Positions 12,564 to 25,659 of a stretch of 64,000 nucleotides of DNA are shown here, in pieces. The notes beneath the pieces are model-generated. The model saw nothing but the letters and a program-made list of their open reading frames with translations, searched no databases and had not been told where the DNA came from. Positions within the stretch are counted from its first letter, which is position 1. Each line of letters begins with the position of its first letter. This DNA comes from Tetrastigma voinierianum. Its lineage: Eukaryota > Streptophyta > Magnoliopsida > Vitales > Vitaceae. The translations under genes and the position numbers were made by a program. The stretch lies in assembly GCA_016808115.1 (NCBI GenBank), contig JAEQBH010000193.1, forward strand, positions 4,960,001-5,024,000, in the 5' to 3' direction.

Positions 12564-12812
12564 CATCGTTTTATTGGGATGGTTTATGAGTATCATATGC
12601 AAATCAATGATATGAGGAGAGTTGAATCTTCAAGACATTGGATTAATCTTGGGACGGAAGAGCTTAGAGGGGCCGGGACATCATCACTAAATTCTGAAAA
12701 TCATTTTATTGGTTTTGACATGAAACCTGTGGCAGAGAAAAAGAAACAGTTGTCTACTGCAGTCAGATATGATTGTAATACCATGACTTTATTTTATGGT
12801 CATGACAATTAA
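12564..12812 (+). CDS. Candidate orphan terminal exon, unknown protein
   Basis: An 82-codon open frame follows TTTCTATTTCCAG, a good plant 3' splice acceptor, and starts HRFIGMVYEY. It ends at TAA (12810-12812) and is followed by AT-rich sequence that could be a 3' UTR. The predicted peptide has mixed composition (ESSRHWINLGTEELRG, NHFIGFDMKPVAEKK, YDCNTMTLFYGHD) and no low-complexity bias, so it looks more protein-like than anything nearby. I do not recognise the family, and I see no upstream exon or promoter. It may be the last exon of a decayed gene, a gene fragment carried by a transposon, or chance. Confidence 0.3.
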   Translation, partial: HRFIGMVYEYHMQINDMRRVESSRHWINLGTEELRGAGTSSLNSENHFIGFDMKPVAEKKKQLSTAVRYDCNTMTLFYGHDN

Positions 12813-14304
12813 GGCATTGTAGTTTTCTAAAAACCTGGTGAATAATGTAAAAGTGTTTAGACAAGATAAAGAACATTGGTGGATTGATTATTTGCATAAA
12901 ATCTTTTAAATGATTCTTATTCTACATATTTAATTAAATAGAAAGCCTTAATTATTTTGATTTTTTTTACATACTTATGGTACAAACTAAGACCATAATG
13001 AACTGAGATGAAACAAGTAATCATGATCAGCCTAACTTTACAACAAGATAATCTCTATTAATTACGAAGTTGTTAAAATGTTATTACATTAAAATATTTT
13101 CTGTCAAAAGAAAAAAAAAAAAGAGGTGTCCAGCATTGAAATCTTGATTTAGGTCAAGGGATAAACAACTAACACGAGTGTGAATGAGATAAAATATTGG
13201 AAAAAGAAACTTTGGTAGTCCTCAAGATGGAAAGTATTCCAAAAAGAAACCAATTTGTGTGTGTGTGGGGGGGGGGCCCATTTAATTGTAGGAATCTATA
13301 CGTTTTATGTTAACAATTTCACGTTACGTTTCTAACTCTGTCATTTGATAGAACCCATATTGATAGAGTTTACTTTTTGGCATACTAGTGAGAGGTTCAT
13401 TTTTATATATATGATAAGTATGGGTGCAACATTAGATTATATTTGATTCCCAAAAAGTATTAAGAAAAAATGTTTAAAAATGACTTTCTTGCATTTGATT
13501 GTTTTTAAAGATTTTTTTTTTTTAAATAAAAAAAATCATTAAAATTAATTATAGATTTATATATTTTAAAGTTATCTAATTTTAAAGGGGTGGGACGTAA
13601 ATATGAAAGCACAATGGAAGATATAGCAAAATGAATAGATGTCAAAAAAAATTATTTAATTTTTAATTTATAAGTTAAAATTAATATAATAAGTTGAACA
13701 TGGTGTGTTCCTGTTAATATATTGGAATCCATAATCATGTAATTGAAATATAAGACACAAACATATTAGAATCCAGTAAATTTAATCATATTGCTTATAC
13801 ATTAGAATCTATGTACTCGATCATCTTACTTGGTTTGTTAATAAAAAGACTAAAATTACTTAAATTAACCAATGGTTGAACCTTGATCACTATGCCTCTC
13901 TTAACATACTTAGAAAAAAAAAACGAAGTGTTCAAACAAAGGAAGAATAGAAATAACTCAAATGATCACAAAGCAAATAAAACAAAGAAGATAAAGTTAA
14001 AAACATATTTTATTCAAAAAATTTATGTGTAAGTATTCTCTTATTTATACTTTTTTCTCAACTATTTTTATCTTTTCTATCCATGGCTTTAGTCAAATCT
14101 TCCTAAACAATTGCTAATGAAGCTTTCTAATTTCTCCTCCCGTCCCATCAACCACATGTCATCTAACTACTGCTATCTCCATTTGGTCCATAAGCAATGC
14201 AATATTTGCACGCTCATTGAAAAAAGTAATAAATATTTAAATTTTTTAAATACCACAATTTGTGAAACAAGATAAGCCCATCTCACAAAAAGATACATTC
14301 GGCC
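12813..14304. other. AT-rich spacer, no gene seen
   Basis: AT-rich sequence with many homopolymer runs, including a (GT)n/G-run at 13257-13276. I see no open frame or element end. Confidence 0.4.
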
Positions 14305-15094
14305 GCAATCTATAAATAAGTGATAACCCTAGAATCTTTGCCCCAACCAGCTTAATTTAATGGCTTTTTCCCTTTAATTATTGACCTCGTAGTTCTAATT
14401 CCTTCCCTTTATCTCCCTCACTTCTTCCTTTTCTTATGTTATTTTTTTCTTCATTTAAAAAAAAAATTTTTAATATGATCTTCTCATTTAAATTAAACTA
14501 GGATTGACCCACGTGCATGACACGTGTAGGTCATAACGTCAAAGGAAGAGAGAAAAAAATAAAAAATAAAAAATAAATAAATATTTAAAGATAAAACAAT
14601 AAAATAACTATAAAACTAAACCTTTAATTGAAGCTATTTAAAAACAACAAACATATTGATTTACAAATATCATTAAAACACTTAAAATTCAAATGCAATC
14701 TAGAAATAAGTGATAACCCTATAATCTTTGCCCCATCCAGCTTAATTCAATGGCCTTTTCCCTTTAATTATTGGCCTCGTAGTTCCAACTCCTTCCCTTT
14801 ATCTCCCTCACTTCTTCCTTTTCTTATGTTATTTTTTTCTTCATTTTTAAAAAAAAAAATCTTAATATGATCTTCTCATTTAAATTAAACTAGGGTTGAC
14901 CCACATGTAGGTCATAGTGTCAAAGGGGGGAGAAAAAAATAAAAGAAAATAAATAAATAAATATATCTTTAAATAAATAAATATTTAAGGATGAAACAAT
15001 AAAATAACTATAAAACTAAACCTTTAATTGAAGCTATTTAAACACTACAAACATATTGATTTACAAATATTATTGAAACACTTAAAATCCAAAT
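14305..15094. repeat. 390-bp tandem duplication
   Basis: Copy 1 (14305-14694) and copy 2 (14695-15094) start alike (GCAATCTATAAATAAGTG, GCAATCTAGAAATAAGTG) and end alike ('cttaaaattcaaat', 'cttaaaatccaaat'). They match closely throughout, with a small deletion in copy 2 at the ACGTGCATGACACGTG stretch and an AT-rich insertion near 14955-14980. An open frame at 14628-14870 merely crosses the junction. Confidence 0.9.
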
Positions 15095-16300
15095 AAAGTC
15101 CTAAAATTTGATAGCTCTTTAATATCTCTTTATCAATTTATCTACAACTTTGCAATAATATTTTTTTAAAATAAAAATTGAAATGATAATCCAATTATAT
15201 ATAAAAAAAAATTTGATTCGTTATGAATATTGAAACTATAATTCAATGATAGAAAATTGAGGAATATAAAATCTTGTCAAATACATCTATAATTTATGCT
15301 ACACACAAAGTTTTCTTATTTTAAAATATATTAATAATTATATATTTTAAATAAATAATATAAATAAGAAAACGTGTGATTAAATGTCTATATAATATAA
15401 TATTTTAATAAGATACATAGTATTGTAAGCCTCTCTCGGGAGTCCGGGTGTGACTCCAAGTCGACCGTAACCTGTGGATATCGGGTGCCGTATCAAGCTC
15501 ATCTCTATGTTGAAGTACTCTTCATATATAATTTTCTTACAAATATACATTTCTTATAAAAATTCACAAGAGTTTGATGTACAACTCTTATACGCTTTTT
15601 ACATCTCTTAAAATATATTAAATTAGATTGATACAATATATTTTACAAATTACTTGTCAAGGCCCCGCAATCAGGCCTTCTTCGTACTCCGACCTCGAAA
15701 GGAGAGTCATCTTCGTGTGCACAGAAGGGTCACGACGGGGTGAGTAAAGCGTGGTGATAATCTGCTGAGGGGTTCTTTCGCTGAAGTCTTCGTAGATAAT
15801 CAAACCAACCCGTACACATCCAGTGAAAGTGTGACATGAATGTCGTGTCGTGCATCATGCCCATATCGGGGTCACTCGTGGAGCGCTCCTGTGTGCCTAT
15901 GCGAGTGTGGCAGCCAGATCAGTAATTTTGATGACACACATGTCTTGAGCCCTTACTAGGCTCACCGGTACCAAATGCAAGTGTCGATGAAACAATAATC
16001 CAGTCGATTCATATACATCATAACTTCGATCTACGTGATAACCATAACCATGTGTATTCTTTTTGAAGCGTGAGCTTTTCGGATTACAGCGGGTCTTTTA
16101 CACGCACAGACTTTTCAGGATAACAGCGGTCTCTTACACCGTCTGAAAACTTTTGGCTCATGCAGTCTCTTACACCATCTTGAACCGGATATCTCAGCGG
16201 GTCTCTTTACAGTCTGAACTTTGACTCACGCCGCGAGGTATATGTAAGATCGAGAGATTATAGGTCGATGTAGCGTAAGGCATATGCGCCTGAGTGTCAT
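15095..16300. repeat. AT spacer then LTR-like sequence J
   Basis: Up to about 15420 the DNA is plain AT-rich spacer. From there the composition changes to GC-balanced, LTR-like sequence without frames. At 16089, 16125, 16162 and 16197 four tandem units share 'gcgg/gcag' plus TCTCTTACACC, period 35-37 bp. The right end abuts the TG start of LTR E at 16301. Orientation and left boundary are unresolved. Confidence 0.4.
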
Positions 16301-18960
16301 TGTAATATTTTTTGGGAGTTGTTCGAGATGGAAATGGTGAAGTAGTAAATTTATTTAACTTAGAAATTGTCTTGAAACGAGAGTAAAGTGGTAATTGATC
16401 GAATGGGACATAAGGTCATGCGAAAGAAGATAGTATGCCAAAATAGAAATAATAAGATTGAGCTGTGCAGAATATTAAAGTGATTAAGGACTTAATTGTA
16501 ATTAGGAAACATGAGACTATAAATAGAAAATTGAGACAAACCCAAATTCATTTTGAGTGCTCATTTTCTTGAAACAATAAAAAAAGTGGAGAGAAAGATA
16601 AGCAAAGGAGAAGGGAGAAGGAGGAGGAAGAGAAGGAGAAGGAGAAGGAGAAGAAAGGGAAGAAATTCAGGTATGGAATCATGTGTATTTTGGATTTCAA
16701 TGGTTTTGGTATGGAGATTAGTTCCTCCTTGTTCTAAGGTTTTGTGGAGAGATCACATTAACCCTAGAATTCTTGAAGCTTTGTGGGAAAAACCCTAGTT
16801 GGTATAAAATAAACATGGAATCCATCAAAATTATATGGTTTTGTAGGGGTGGTGGACCTTAGGTTTTAATTGGAATTTTTACCTGGCTTGGTAATAAGAG
16901 ATTCAAATCACCAATTGAGTGTTATGGAGTTGTTTTGAGTTCGATCCATGTTGCTTTTTAGGTATTATGGAATAGAAGTTGTATGAAGAAAAATGGTACG
17001 AAGAGGCGAAATTAACGTTGCAGGCGAGACCACGAGGTGAATGCAGGTACCAAAACGAGGATGAATGCAGAGTGCATCTGGCTGGGTACTTGATATAAAT
17101 TAGTGCCAGAGTGCCATATCTGAAAGTGTTTGATGGGTACCTGGGACAGTGTTTGAAGTGGGTACCCGAGCAGATTAGAATGCTGGGTACCCGCGAACTT
17201 AAAATGCCCGGATTTTTGGTAATTCGCATAGTTAAGCCTAAGTTCACACACGGAGTAGTATGGGAGCCTTACTAGAAATGATTAAGGAGGTTGAAAGAAG
17301 ATTGGAACTCAGTGAAGCGTGGCGTGCCTGTAGCCTCGTGAAGCGATATTCATTGAGTGGTAAATGTTAGTGACTGAGTCATGAAATGCGTTAAAGTTTG
17401 CGATTATGACGATTAATGTTTTGCATTATTGGTTTGAATGTGTATAGGCTAAGCGGCGGAAAGAAGTTGTGGAGTCGTGCCGAGTTTTGTAAAGCGGAAG
17501 GTGGAAGTGTTAAACTATTTTCAAATACTAGTGTATTGTTATAAAGCATTTTCACGCTGGTATTTAATGGTTTGATTGTAAGCCATATTTTAAAGCGAGT
17601 AATGAGTTTAACAAACGGGAACATTGGTTTTGATTTAAACCATATGTAGCCAACAAGTAATGGTTTTGATGTATTCCGTATACTTTTAAAAACAATGACG
17701 ATAGTTTTGAGTTGTAAACCATATTTGAAAACGAAGCAAACAAAAGTCTATTTTTATAAAACGACTAACGAAAATCACTAGTTTTTAAAATGAGCATACA
17801 GTCGTGGTATTAAATGCGTGCACGGTGGTGTTAGGATATCATTCATGCATTTTAGATTTTGGTCGGCAAACTTGGTTTCATCGTCATGGCATTTAAAGGA
17901 GGCAGGCGCGCGTGTTGGGTATATAGGGTTGTGCGTTAGCTAAGTGTGAGTGACCGGAGACGAGTGATTCCTATATTCTTGAAAAAGGGAATGGGACAAG
18001 ACTCTTTCTGATGATGTGGACCGGGTCCTTGCCAGCCTGGTCGATGCTAGGCTCTCGTGTTCCTGGAGTGTGGGGAAGAGGCCTCGGTGGTTGATAGTTT
18101 TATAAGCACTTTCGCTGGTCTTGAAATCGGCCATTTGGTGCACGGTTGAGCCGGGCTCGTATTTATTTTAAAGCCAGCGGTTGAGCCCGGGCTCAGTTTT
18201 ATTACAAGCAAACGGTTGAGCCAGGGCTCCGTTTTATTACGAAGCAAGCAGGTGGTGAGCTCCGTATTTATTTTAAAGCAAGCGGTTGAGCCAGAGGCTC
18301 AGTTTTTATTACAAAAGCATGCGGTTGAGCTAAGGCTCCGTGTTTATAAAGTTTCAAACTTTTTAAACGAAGGTTTATAAGGATTTCCTAAACTTTTAAA
18401 TGGCGATATAAAAGGCTGCCGACGCCTTTAATAAGCAATTAAATGACGAAGCAAGTTTGAGAAAAGTTTTAGGAAACTTTTAATAATGAAAACAAAGTAA
18501 GCAAACAGGTTTCTGGAAAATATCACGTAAAGAGATTTTCGATTTTGAATATTTTGAGAAAAGCGAACATTTATAAAGCATACACTCTTGAGCTCGTTTA
18601 GCTCACTATTTTCTATTTTAAAAACTATTTTCCGAATACAGGCCTCCGGACCATTTGGAGCATAGTAGGATCCTTCGATTTTTTGTATCGATCTTATTAT
18701 TAATAATCTTGTGTAAGGAAATACTTTGATTTGTATATTGAGTATATGTATCTTCCTCAGTGTGGTTGTGAATGTGTTGAGCACGGGGCTCTTTGAAAGA
18801 ACGTTGTTGGTTGCCATATTTGGAAAAGTGTAAATTGTGTTTATAGGGTGCTTAAAGGATTTGGAATATGTCCTTATTGCAGCTGATGTGCTCTTAGGAT
18901 TTTTCTGAAATCTAAGTGGAGGAAAATGAAAAAAATTTATAGGAGTTTTTCATGGCAAAT
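16301..18960 (+). repeat. Gypsy LTR E
   Basis: It starts TGTAATATTTTTTGGGAG, a form of the TGTAAYRY start seen in other gypsy LTRs here, and has a TATA-like ACTATAAATAG at about 16517, followed by a GA-rich leader (16590-16665) and 'aaccctag' phrases. Internal sub-repeats include 'gggtacc' units at about 17090-17200 and the 36-bp array at 18143. No gag-pol follows. The right end is not clear because the next recognisable sequence belongs to element F1 in the opposite orientation. An open frame at 16553-16798 encodes only a basic run from the GA-rich leader. Confidence 0.5.
18143..18345. repeat. ~36-bp 'GGTTGAGCC' array in LTR E
   Basis: Units beginning GGTTGAGCC or close variants occur at 18143, 18179, 18214, 18251 (degenerate), 18283 and 18322. 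Each is followed by 'ggctc', then 'rttttatta' or 'tatttatttta', then 'aagcaagc'. Spacing is 32-39 bp. Confidence 0.8.
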
Positions 18961-19312
18961 ACGGCCGCTACATGATTTTCTAGTCGTTAGAAATGTAGTG
19001 GGGATTTACGTGGTCAGTGACTTCCATGTAGTGGGGGTGGGGGTGTAATCAATAGGTCTCTTACACCCGAATTCCAAGCCTTTGAAGCTTGTGGGGATGC
19101 TGACCCTTCTTGCTTCATGACACACACTATGATCTAAATAAGTGGGTCTTTATTGGAGTTGTCCCCGTCTGAGCTCATCACCGCATTCACGGAGTTGGTG
19201 AGCTTTGACCATATCCAGAGCCACTATCAGGCAGATAGAGTCAGAGCAAAACCCAGGGGGCCTTGGACAATTCTTTTTATTTTTACAGTACTATTGTTTT
19301 CTTTTTCAAAGT
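18961..19312 (-). mobile_element. Leader/internal start of element F1
   Basis: Read on the minus strand, this follows the F1 LTR end and begins 'tttgaaaaagaaaac', as does the sequence next to LTR F2 (about 30740-30768). Both then run into a 'ccccctgg' stretch. This shared segment marks it as element leader. A 109-codon plus-strand frame (19153-19482) crosses the leader/LTR junction and is not a gene. No Gag is readable. Confidence 0.4.
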
Positions 19313-21660
19313 GTCGCGACGAATCCGGCTTTGACAAGATGGTGGATCGAGCAGAAGCAGTTTACTCAGCGTTTTCATTTATCTTATCAAAACATTTTAT
19401 TATGTCATTTATTCTGACGAGTTTCGATTTTGAAATGACCCTGATCCCTTTACAAATTCAATGCGATTCGGTAAGTCCGTAAGCGTATAACAATCGTTTC
19501 TGAAGAAGGCGTTATTGCCTTTTCAAAATGATATACAAAATGAGGTTCCGAGTTTAACCCTTTTGTTTGCCACTACCACTTGTTCAAAGAGATGATATGC
19601 AATTTACGGAGTATATACTTATACGTCGTACTCGCTGACTCTGTAGCTGCGATCTTGCCTTTACTTTTTCTTTGCTTTTTCGATACTGCGCCATAGATAA
19701 AACTACATCTTAAAACATTTTCATGCTTAGTGGTTCTATCTGATTCTATTCAATATTCGATTTAACTTCGCGCGTTTAACATAGCGCGCACAATATATCA
19801 ATATATACTCATCTTTATTCATTTAACATCGCTTCGATATAAATCATTTACCCATATCATAACATGCATTTTCAATGCAACGATTCATTCACAATTCAAT
19901 TTATGAGATTTAAGTATATACATAGCAAATCCATTTATACTCGTCAATGTTGGATTTATTTCACCTTGACTATTCAATTCATTTCGCAGTTTCATTTGTG
20001 AATCGCCCTTGTTATCATTCGGTAATGTGCTTACACATTTTAACAATTCGGTCTCCGTCATGGCCGGATGCCTGGTTTGGTCTGTACGACTGTGCCATTA
20101 TCGGCTTAAATGTCATCGTCATCATGACGGATGCAGGTGGTGCATCCGTCAGTAGGACATTTCTTTGATACCATACACCGTCATGACGGATCTTGATTAG
20201 TATCATGAGTAGGGCGTTAAACGATTTTAGGTGCACCGTGGCAGGATCTTGGAATTTGTGCATCGTCGAGCGATTCATTCGATATATCAGTCAATTCACA
20301 TTTATGGCCGGATTAGTTTAATGAATCCAAGATCCCTTATCATCATTTACATTCATTCGGTTTTCAAATATCACATTTCAATTCATATTCACTTCGTATT
20401 ATCTTTTGAATATACCGATCTATATGCTTATTTCATATACTCATTTAAATTACTCGTTTCATATACTCATTCATGTACTCATTTGTATACTCATTTATGT
20501 ACTCATTTCATAGTTGCCAGTGGCTTAAAATCTTATAGAATGGGGATTAGAACAAGCGAAATTGTGAGATCTAGCTGCCTCTTCGATCTAGGTCTGGGTT
20601 GAGCGATCATCACGAGTCCCTAGTCGATAACATTCAGCCGCCTTGGTGGATGACAGGTATTAAAACGATTTTAGTGAATTAATTTATTTTTAATTAACGG
20701 AGTCTTGTTAACCGCCTTGGCGTGATCGATACGTTTTCCTTGGATTATCCTTTATTTGGTGCGTTATTATTCGTTTAAGTTACTAAACATGGGATTATCT
20801 GAATCTTGGACTTAGCGATTGCAAAAATCGTCCAAAAGCGACACTTTGCGGAAGTAAGTGTACCCGGTCGCTATGAGGTCACCGGTCACAGGTTACCAGC
20901 TGCCGGTCGATGCTAGGGTACACCTAGTTTTGAATCGGGATGCAGCATTTTCACTTTCGTTTTCTTCCTGATTCTTCTGATTCATCCCATATCAAAAAAA
21001 TCCACCATGAATCTACCCAAACAACTCAATTGTGGTTTAGAATCAATGAAAACCTCTTCTCTTAAGTTAAGAAACTTTTCCCCCAAAATCAAAATCATGA
21101 AAGATGAGGTTAGGGTTTGATTTTCTTACCTTAGCCCCTTAATCTTTCGCTCATGTTGCTTGGCCTCTTAGAAGCAAAAAGTGGGAAAGGATCACTAAAC
21201 TTAATCTCTTGTAATAACTTTTCTTTCTCACTTTTTTTCCTCTCCCGGCTTCTTGAAAGCGTGGTTGCCGAAATGAGCATCTAAGATGGATTTGAATCTT
21301 TTACTAAATCCTTCATAAGTGTAAGGCCGTGTTTGCTTTACACCCATTCTCATTTCTCATTTTTGTGTAAGTCCTTAATCTTATCAAGGCCTTGTTTGGC
21401 TGCAGTAAATCGATTTTCCATTTTGCTTCAACTCTTTATTTCACTTTCCTTATCATTTTATCATTTATTTCACGCATTTAGCTTTTAGTATCGGTACAAC
21501 AACTAGGTTCTCATTTTACAATTTTCACATTTGCCCTTTTTCACTTGGGTTTTTTGTTATGGGTTTGATCAATTTTTCTCATTTAACATACTAATGTTAA
21601 ATAAGCATGCTCACACTTTGTTCATTCCTGATTTATTAAATTTCAAAAACCCGAGTTTGT
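19313..21660 (-). repeat. Gypsy LTR F1 (minus strand)
   Basis: It is collinear with the LTR at 30769-33371. Shared landmarks include 'cttttcaaaatgatatacaa' (19517 and 30971), GATATGCA (19595 and 31050), GCATAGATAAAACTA, 'tttcatgcttagtggttct', TATCATCATT (20338 and 31790), 'ttttcaaatatcacatttca', short TACTCATTT repeats (20425-20515), and 'aaggccttgtttggc' (21383 and 33020). It ends (minus strand) GTCGCGACA at 19313. The TG start at the right is not visible, and LTR G adjoins there. Open frames in it are shadows. Confidence 0.7.
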
Positions 21661-23639
21661 GTAACATGCACGAGTAAAGTCCAGTTATTCTACTTGTCGA
21701 CTTGCTTGAAACACTGTTGAATGTCGGGTGACCCAGACGTGTAAAATGGGGCAGAGTCTGCTATCTGAGAGCTCTACGCGGTCACATGCTTCGTCACGGC
21801 AGTAGTCGTAGTAAAAACGGCAAACCAGACCATCTGACAAATACTCAATCAATACACATGACGAATACATATATCTCGTATGGTTCTGACAGCCAAATAC
21901 ATATGTCTCATATGGATTCGAGTTAATAATTACTCTTGCCTCTGGCATATATTAAAAGTTTAAACATTCCTATTGTGCTCGGCTATAGAGATCCTGACTA
22001 GGCTTTTCTTAATCGGTCTCTAAAAGATAGTCTCTCGAATACTCCTGTGCACAAATAATATCCCTCGACGAGGTGGTATCGTGATGAGTGGAATCACCAC
22101 TAGAGTGGGTTACTCTCCCTGCACAAGTCATTATCTGTTCTCAAAGTAAACACACATTCAAGCGAGTCGATCTACTTGAATATGCAAATGACTGACCATG
22201 TCTGAGATCATCTTGACTCCTACTTACAGCCACGTGTGAAACATTATTTCAAAGCGAGGTATTTGTTTGTAGTACTGGACAACCCTCGATATAAAGTAGT
22301 GGGCCAGGCTCAGATGATCTATTTAGTGGGCTGACCCTCGGAGTGTATATCAATTGGGTAGACTCAGGCAGTTGATATTTATATGGACTACCTTCGATAG
22401 TGTGGTATTAGTCGACCCTCACAAACCACTCTCTCGATAGACCACCTCATGCGCTCCATCTTATAATTTAAGGTCTTGAGTGCATATGGATATTTGCATG
22501 ATGTCGATTCGATCTGATTATATAGCAGCATGTAAATATGTGTGCGTATATTTCTATAATTTAAATCACCTGAACATGTCATGTAATTTCACAGTATTAC
22601 ATCAAAATTAGCTCACGTGAAATTTAATGATCAATATGGCAATTGACTTGAATTCTTCGACCAGACACGTTTTCACTTAAAGGAATTTCTTGTCGCGTGA
22701 CGGTGAAACCCTCGAGTCCTTTGTTCACATCAATACCAAATATGGTTTCATCTTGTAGAAGCGAATTATATAACCCGTTCGGTCTCATACGTCAACACAA
22801 ATTGTTTCACTTAAATTTGCCACAATTTACAACGAACAGCAGTGCGCGGTCATGGGCCAACGCAATGGTCATTTCCTAACAATTTGGTTCCGACTTTGGG
22901 GCCAAGATCAAGCGGCCACTCACGCGGCCTCGATCTTGACTCGAGCATAAACCATTACAGCAGCAAGTGTAAAACTCAAATGGGATGAAACCATACCTCA
23001 GCGGAGTTTGTCGAGCTTCGCTAAAAACTGGAAGCGCTCATTGAGTACTCGCGGAATTAATAAAAGCGCTAACCTTTGCTGAAAAATTTAATGGTCGGAT
23101 CGCGAAACTTAGAGAAAGTCTGCATACAAATCTAAAAATGAAATCTCGACCTCATAGGCCGTTTAGGATTATCATGTTTTGGCTTCTTTTACAATTTGAA
23201 GACAACACTATTTGAAAGTTTTGTCTTTTTATCATTTAGAATTTGATGACATGTCTCATGCTAAGTTTGACACTTAGTATTATCTCAGTGTGGTTCATCA
23301 TTTCTCTACTCCTTTGTTGATAGCCACATTGATAAATGTTATATGTGTTTTGTCGCGTCAAAAATGGATTTTCACGACCCGAATCTATGATACTCGAGAA
23401 AACGTGTAAATTCATTTGTCTCGAATTAAACAAGTCTCAAACTGTCAGCTGCTGATTTGCTGAGGCGATTATGGTGAATCCGTTCATCATCCAGGATACA
23501 GGGAATAAATTCAGTTTTTACTTAAATGATGATTTTGCCATTTTTCCAAAAATTGGAATTTTCGAGGTCTTCTGAGTTTATTTCGATTCTAAGTGTATAA
23601 TAAAATTATTATAAGTACAGGGTATTTTGGAGCATTACA
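21661..23639 (-). repeat. LTR-like block G (minus strand)
   Basis: The minus-strand start TGTAATGCTCCAAAATACC at 23639 is typical of the gypsy LTRs in this window, and the next bases contain AATAATTTTATTATA, shared with LTR F2 and LTR B. The body has no coding potential. It is either a ~2-kb solo LTR abutting F1, or the outer end of F1 followed by a separate insert of about 1.9 kb. Confidence 0.45.
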
Positions 23640-25570
23640 CATCACAGTGCACCACCTTTGACTCAGCCGAGATGTAGCGTGCGCACATGGATGTGTGATG
23701 CCAATTCATATATCCAATTCAATGGCTCATACAATTACCATTTCATATAATTCAAACCATTTATGTTAACACATCAATTAGCATGCATTTACAATTATCA
23801 TTCTTCACAATAACCAAAATCTTTAATTAATTAGTAATAACATGATCAAATGGACAATTTGAGTCCATCGACAAATCCGACGCCTGAGCGACCCCACTTC
23901 TGGCCAGTGGATTGTCAGAATCCCAATCTACGTTGTCCCTTATTTGGGGCTAGAGATGTAGCCATTCCAGGCCTCACACCTCTAAAACCGTTCTCATGCC
24001 ATTCATTTTATACTTCATCGATCCATGGTAAATGGTGATGTCATCTGGCCCTTCATTAAACTAACGCGCAAATTCCTATCGAACAATAGCACCTGACATG
24101 CCATCTTGATGATGTTATGTCAAAGCTCTATTCTTTATCCGGCTGTAAACAAATGACGCACGCGGTAGAAAAACATAGGTTTCGATGAGTTATGATCACC
24201 CACTACCCTTCACATGCACATGGCTGAAATCTTGACTAAATGGGCTTTTCATAGAGTTGAGAACACTTTAAGCGGAGTTTTAGGCGATGAAGTTATAGAT
24301 GCGAGTTAGGGTCATATGAGTAAACGGCTACACAGCCCGATACGGAGCCTGTACTAGCCGATGACTCTAGAACCCGGCGTACCTCCACGGAACATACCAT
24401 TTTGGAATCTTGACTTCGATGGGTTTCCATGATCCAGTACAAGCAATTAGACCCGAAAGACATGACCTTGAGTGGAGTCATGAGATAAGTCAGTATTGGG
24501 CGACGACACAGCTGAAGCTAACTGGGCGTGTTGGCACGTTGTGGTGACCTAACTGGCAGTGACTGGCGAGCCGCCTGGCGGGTGACCTGCAACTTGATTA
24601 ATTATTAAGGTCAAAAGGTTGTGCAGACTGTGGTCAAGGTAAGAAGTGTACAACATGAGTTTCATGATGTGGCTATAATTGCCAGGGGACTAATTTGCCA
24701 AATTTCCTTTATTGCCCAAAACAGTTAAAGTCCAGTTATTATGTATTACCTGTGTGGCTTCCCATGGTTAAATCTGTTTCAGAACAAAATCCGCCCCAGA
24801 ATGAGAGACAAGCCAAACTGGGTTATTCATTTTAACTCTACAACACATAAAGTAACCTCAGACAATTACTTGATCCCAATCGGTCCCCAGTTGTCAGAAA
24901 ACAACCAGTCTCCCGGCTGCTTGTCCCGAGAATGGAATTTCATTCACATAATACTCACGGCCTCACACTTCTCATTCAGTTTGGAATAAAATGGCAAACC
25001 AAAATTAAGCAGTAGGAGAAAAACTCCTACATATAGGTTGTGAAGCTCTCCATTCCGGTCTTTTATCACGACCGCGTGTGAGGATGAACTCAACCTCTTA
25101 GCCCTTTAAAGCAGTCGGTCCGTCCTTTAATCTAGAGAGAGGTAGAGTCCTCTCTCTACTTCTCCTCTCTTTTTGTTTATTTCTTTTCATACTAAGCCAC
25201 TTTACCACGTGGCGAGTTGGAGAAGATAGAGGTCAGTAAGATGTCGTCTGTTTTCTTAACGTATCATGGCTTTAGTGTGGCGGATCTCCTTATCATGTAT
25301 GTCTGTGGATTCATCGTATTGATCTTGGCATGTCACTGTGTATTATGCTGGGCTCGTTGTTGACTTATCTCACGCTTGGCCTGTGTGTTGTGAATGGCTC
25401 ATCGCGTCAAAGTGCCATGGCTGCTACCGACCATAAACGTAAAATTAGCGTCTCAGAATTGTGATCGACAGTGGTGGCCAGATTTTCTGAGTGATTCGAC
25501 AGTGAAGTCAGTTTAAGTAAATGGAGACTGAAAATTCGGATTTGTGAAATTACTTGGATGCCGCCCCATA
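23640..25570 (-). repeat. LTR-like block I (minus strand)
   Basis: A GC-balanced block with no reading frame ends where AT-rich spacer begins (about 25575). On the minus strand it has a GA-rich leader ('agagaggagaagtagagaga' near 25165) and 'cacgtgg' sequence, as expected in the transcribed part of a plant LTR. Primer site, purine tract and clear ends are not seen, so it may be a truncated solo LTR. Confidence 0.35.
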
Positions 25571-25659
25571 AATCTGGATCTTAGGGGTTTAAATTATTAT
25601 CTTATATATATATATATATTAATGTATTTTAAATAAATAAGATAAGTAAGAAATATATA

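Noticed and set aside
16553..16798. 81-codon frame with a long Arg/Lys run
   Set aside because: Encoded by the GGA/GAA-rich leader of LTR E right after its TATA-like box; low complexity.
16089..18345. Regular ~36-bp repeats suggestive of a CRISPR array
   Set aside because: The whole unit repeats with gradual divergence and there are no distinct spacers; the context is plant LTR with no cas genes.
18428..18817. 129-codon minus-strand open frame
   Set aside because: It lies in LTR E after the 36-bp array, has no recognisable domain, and is biased toward Ile/Lys/Phe as expected from AT-rich LTR DNA.
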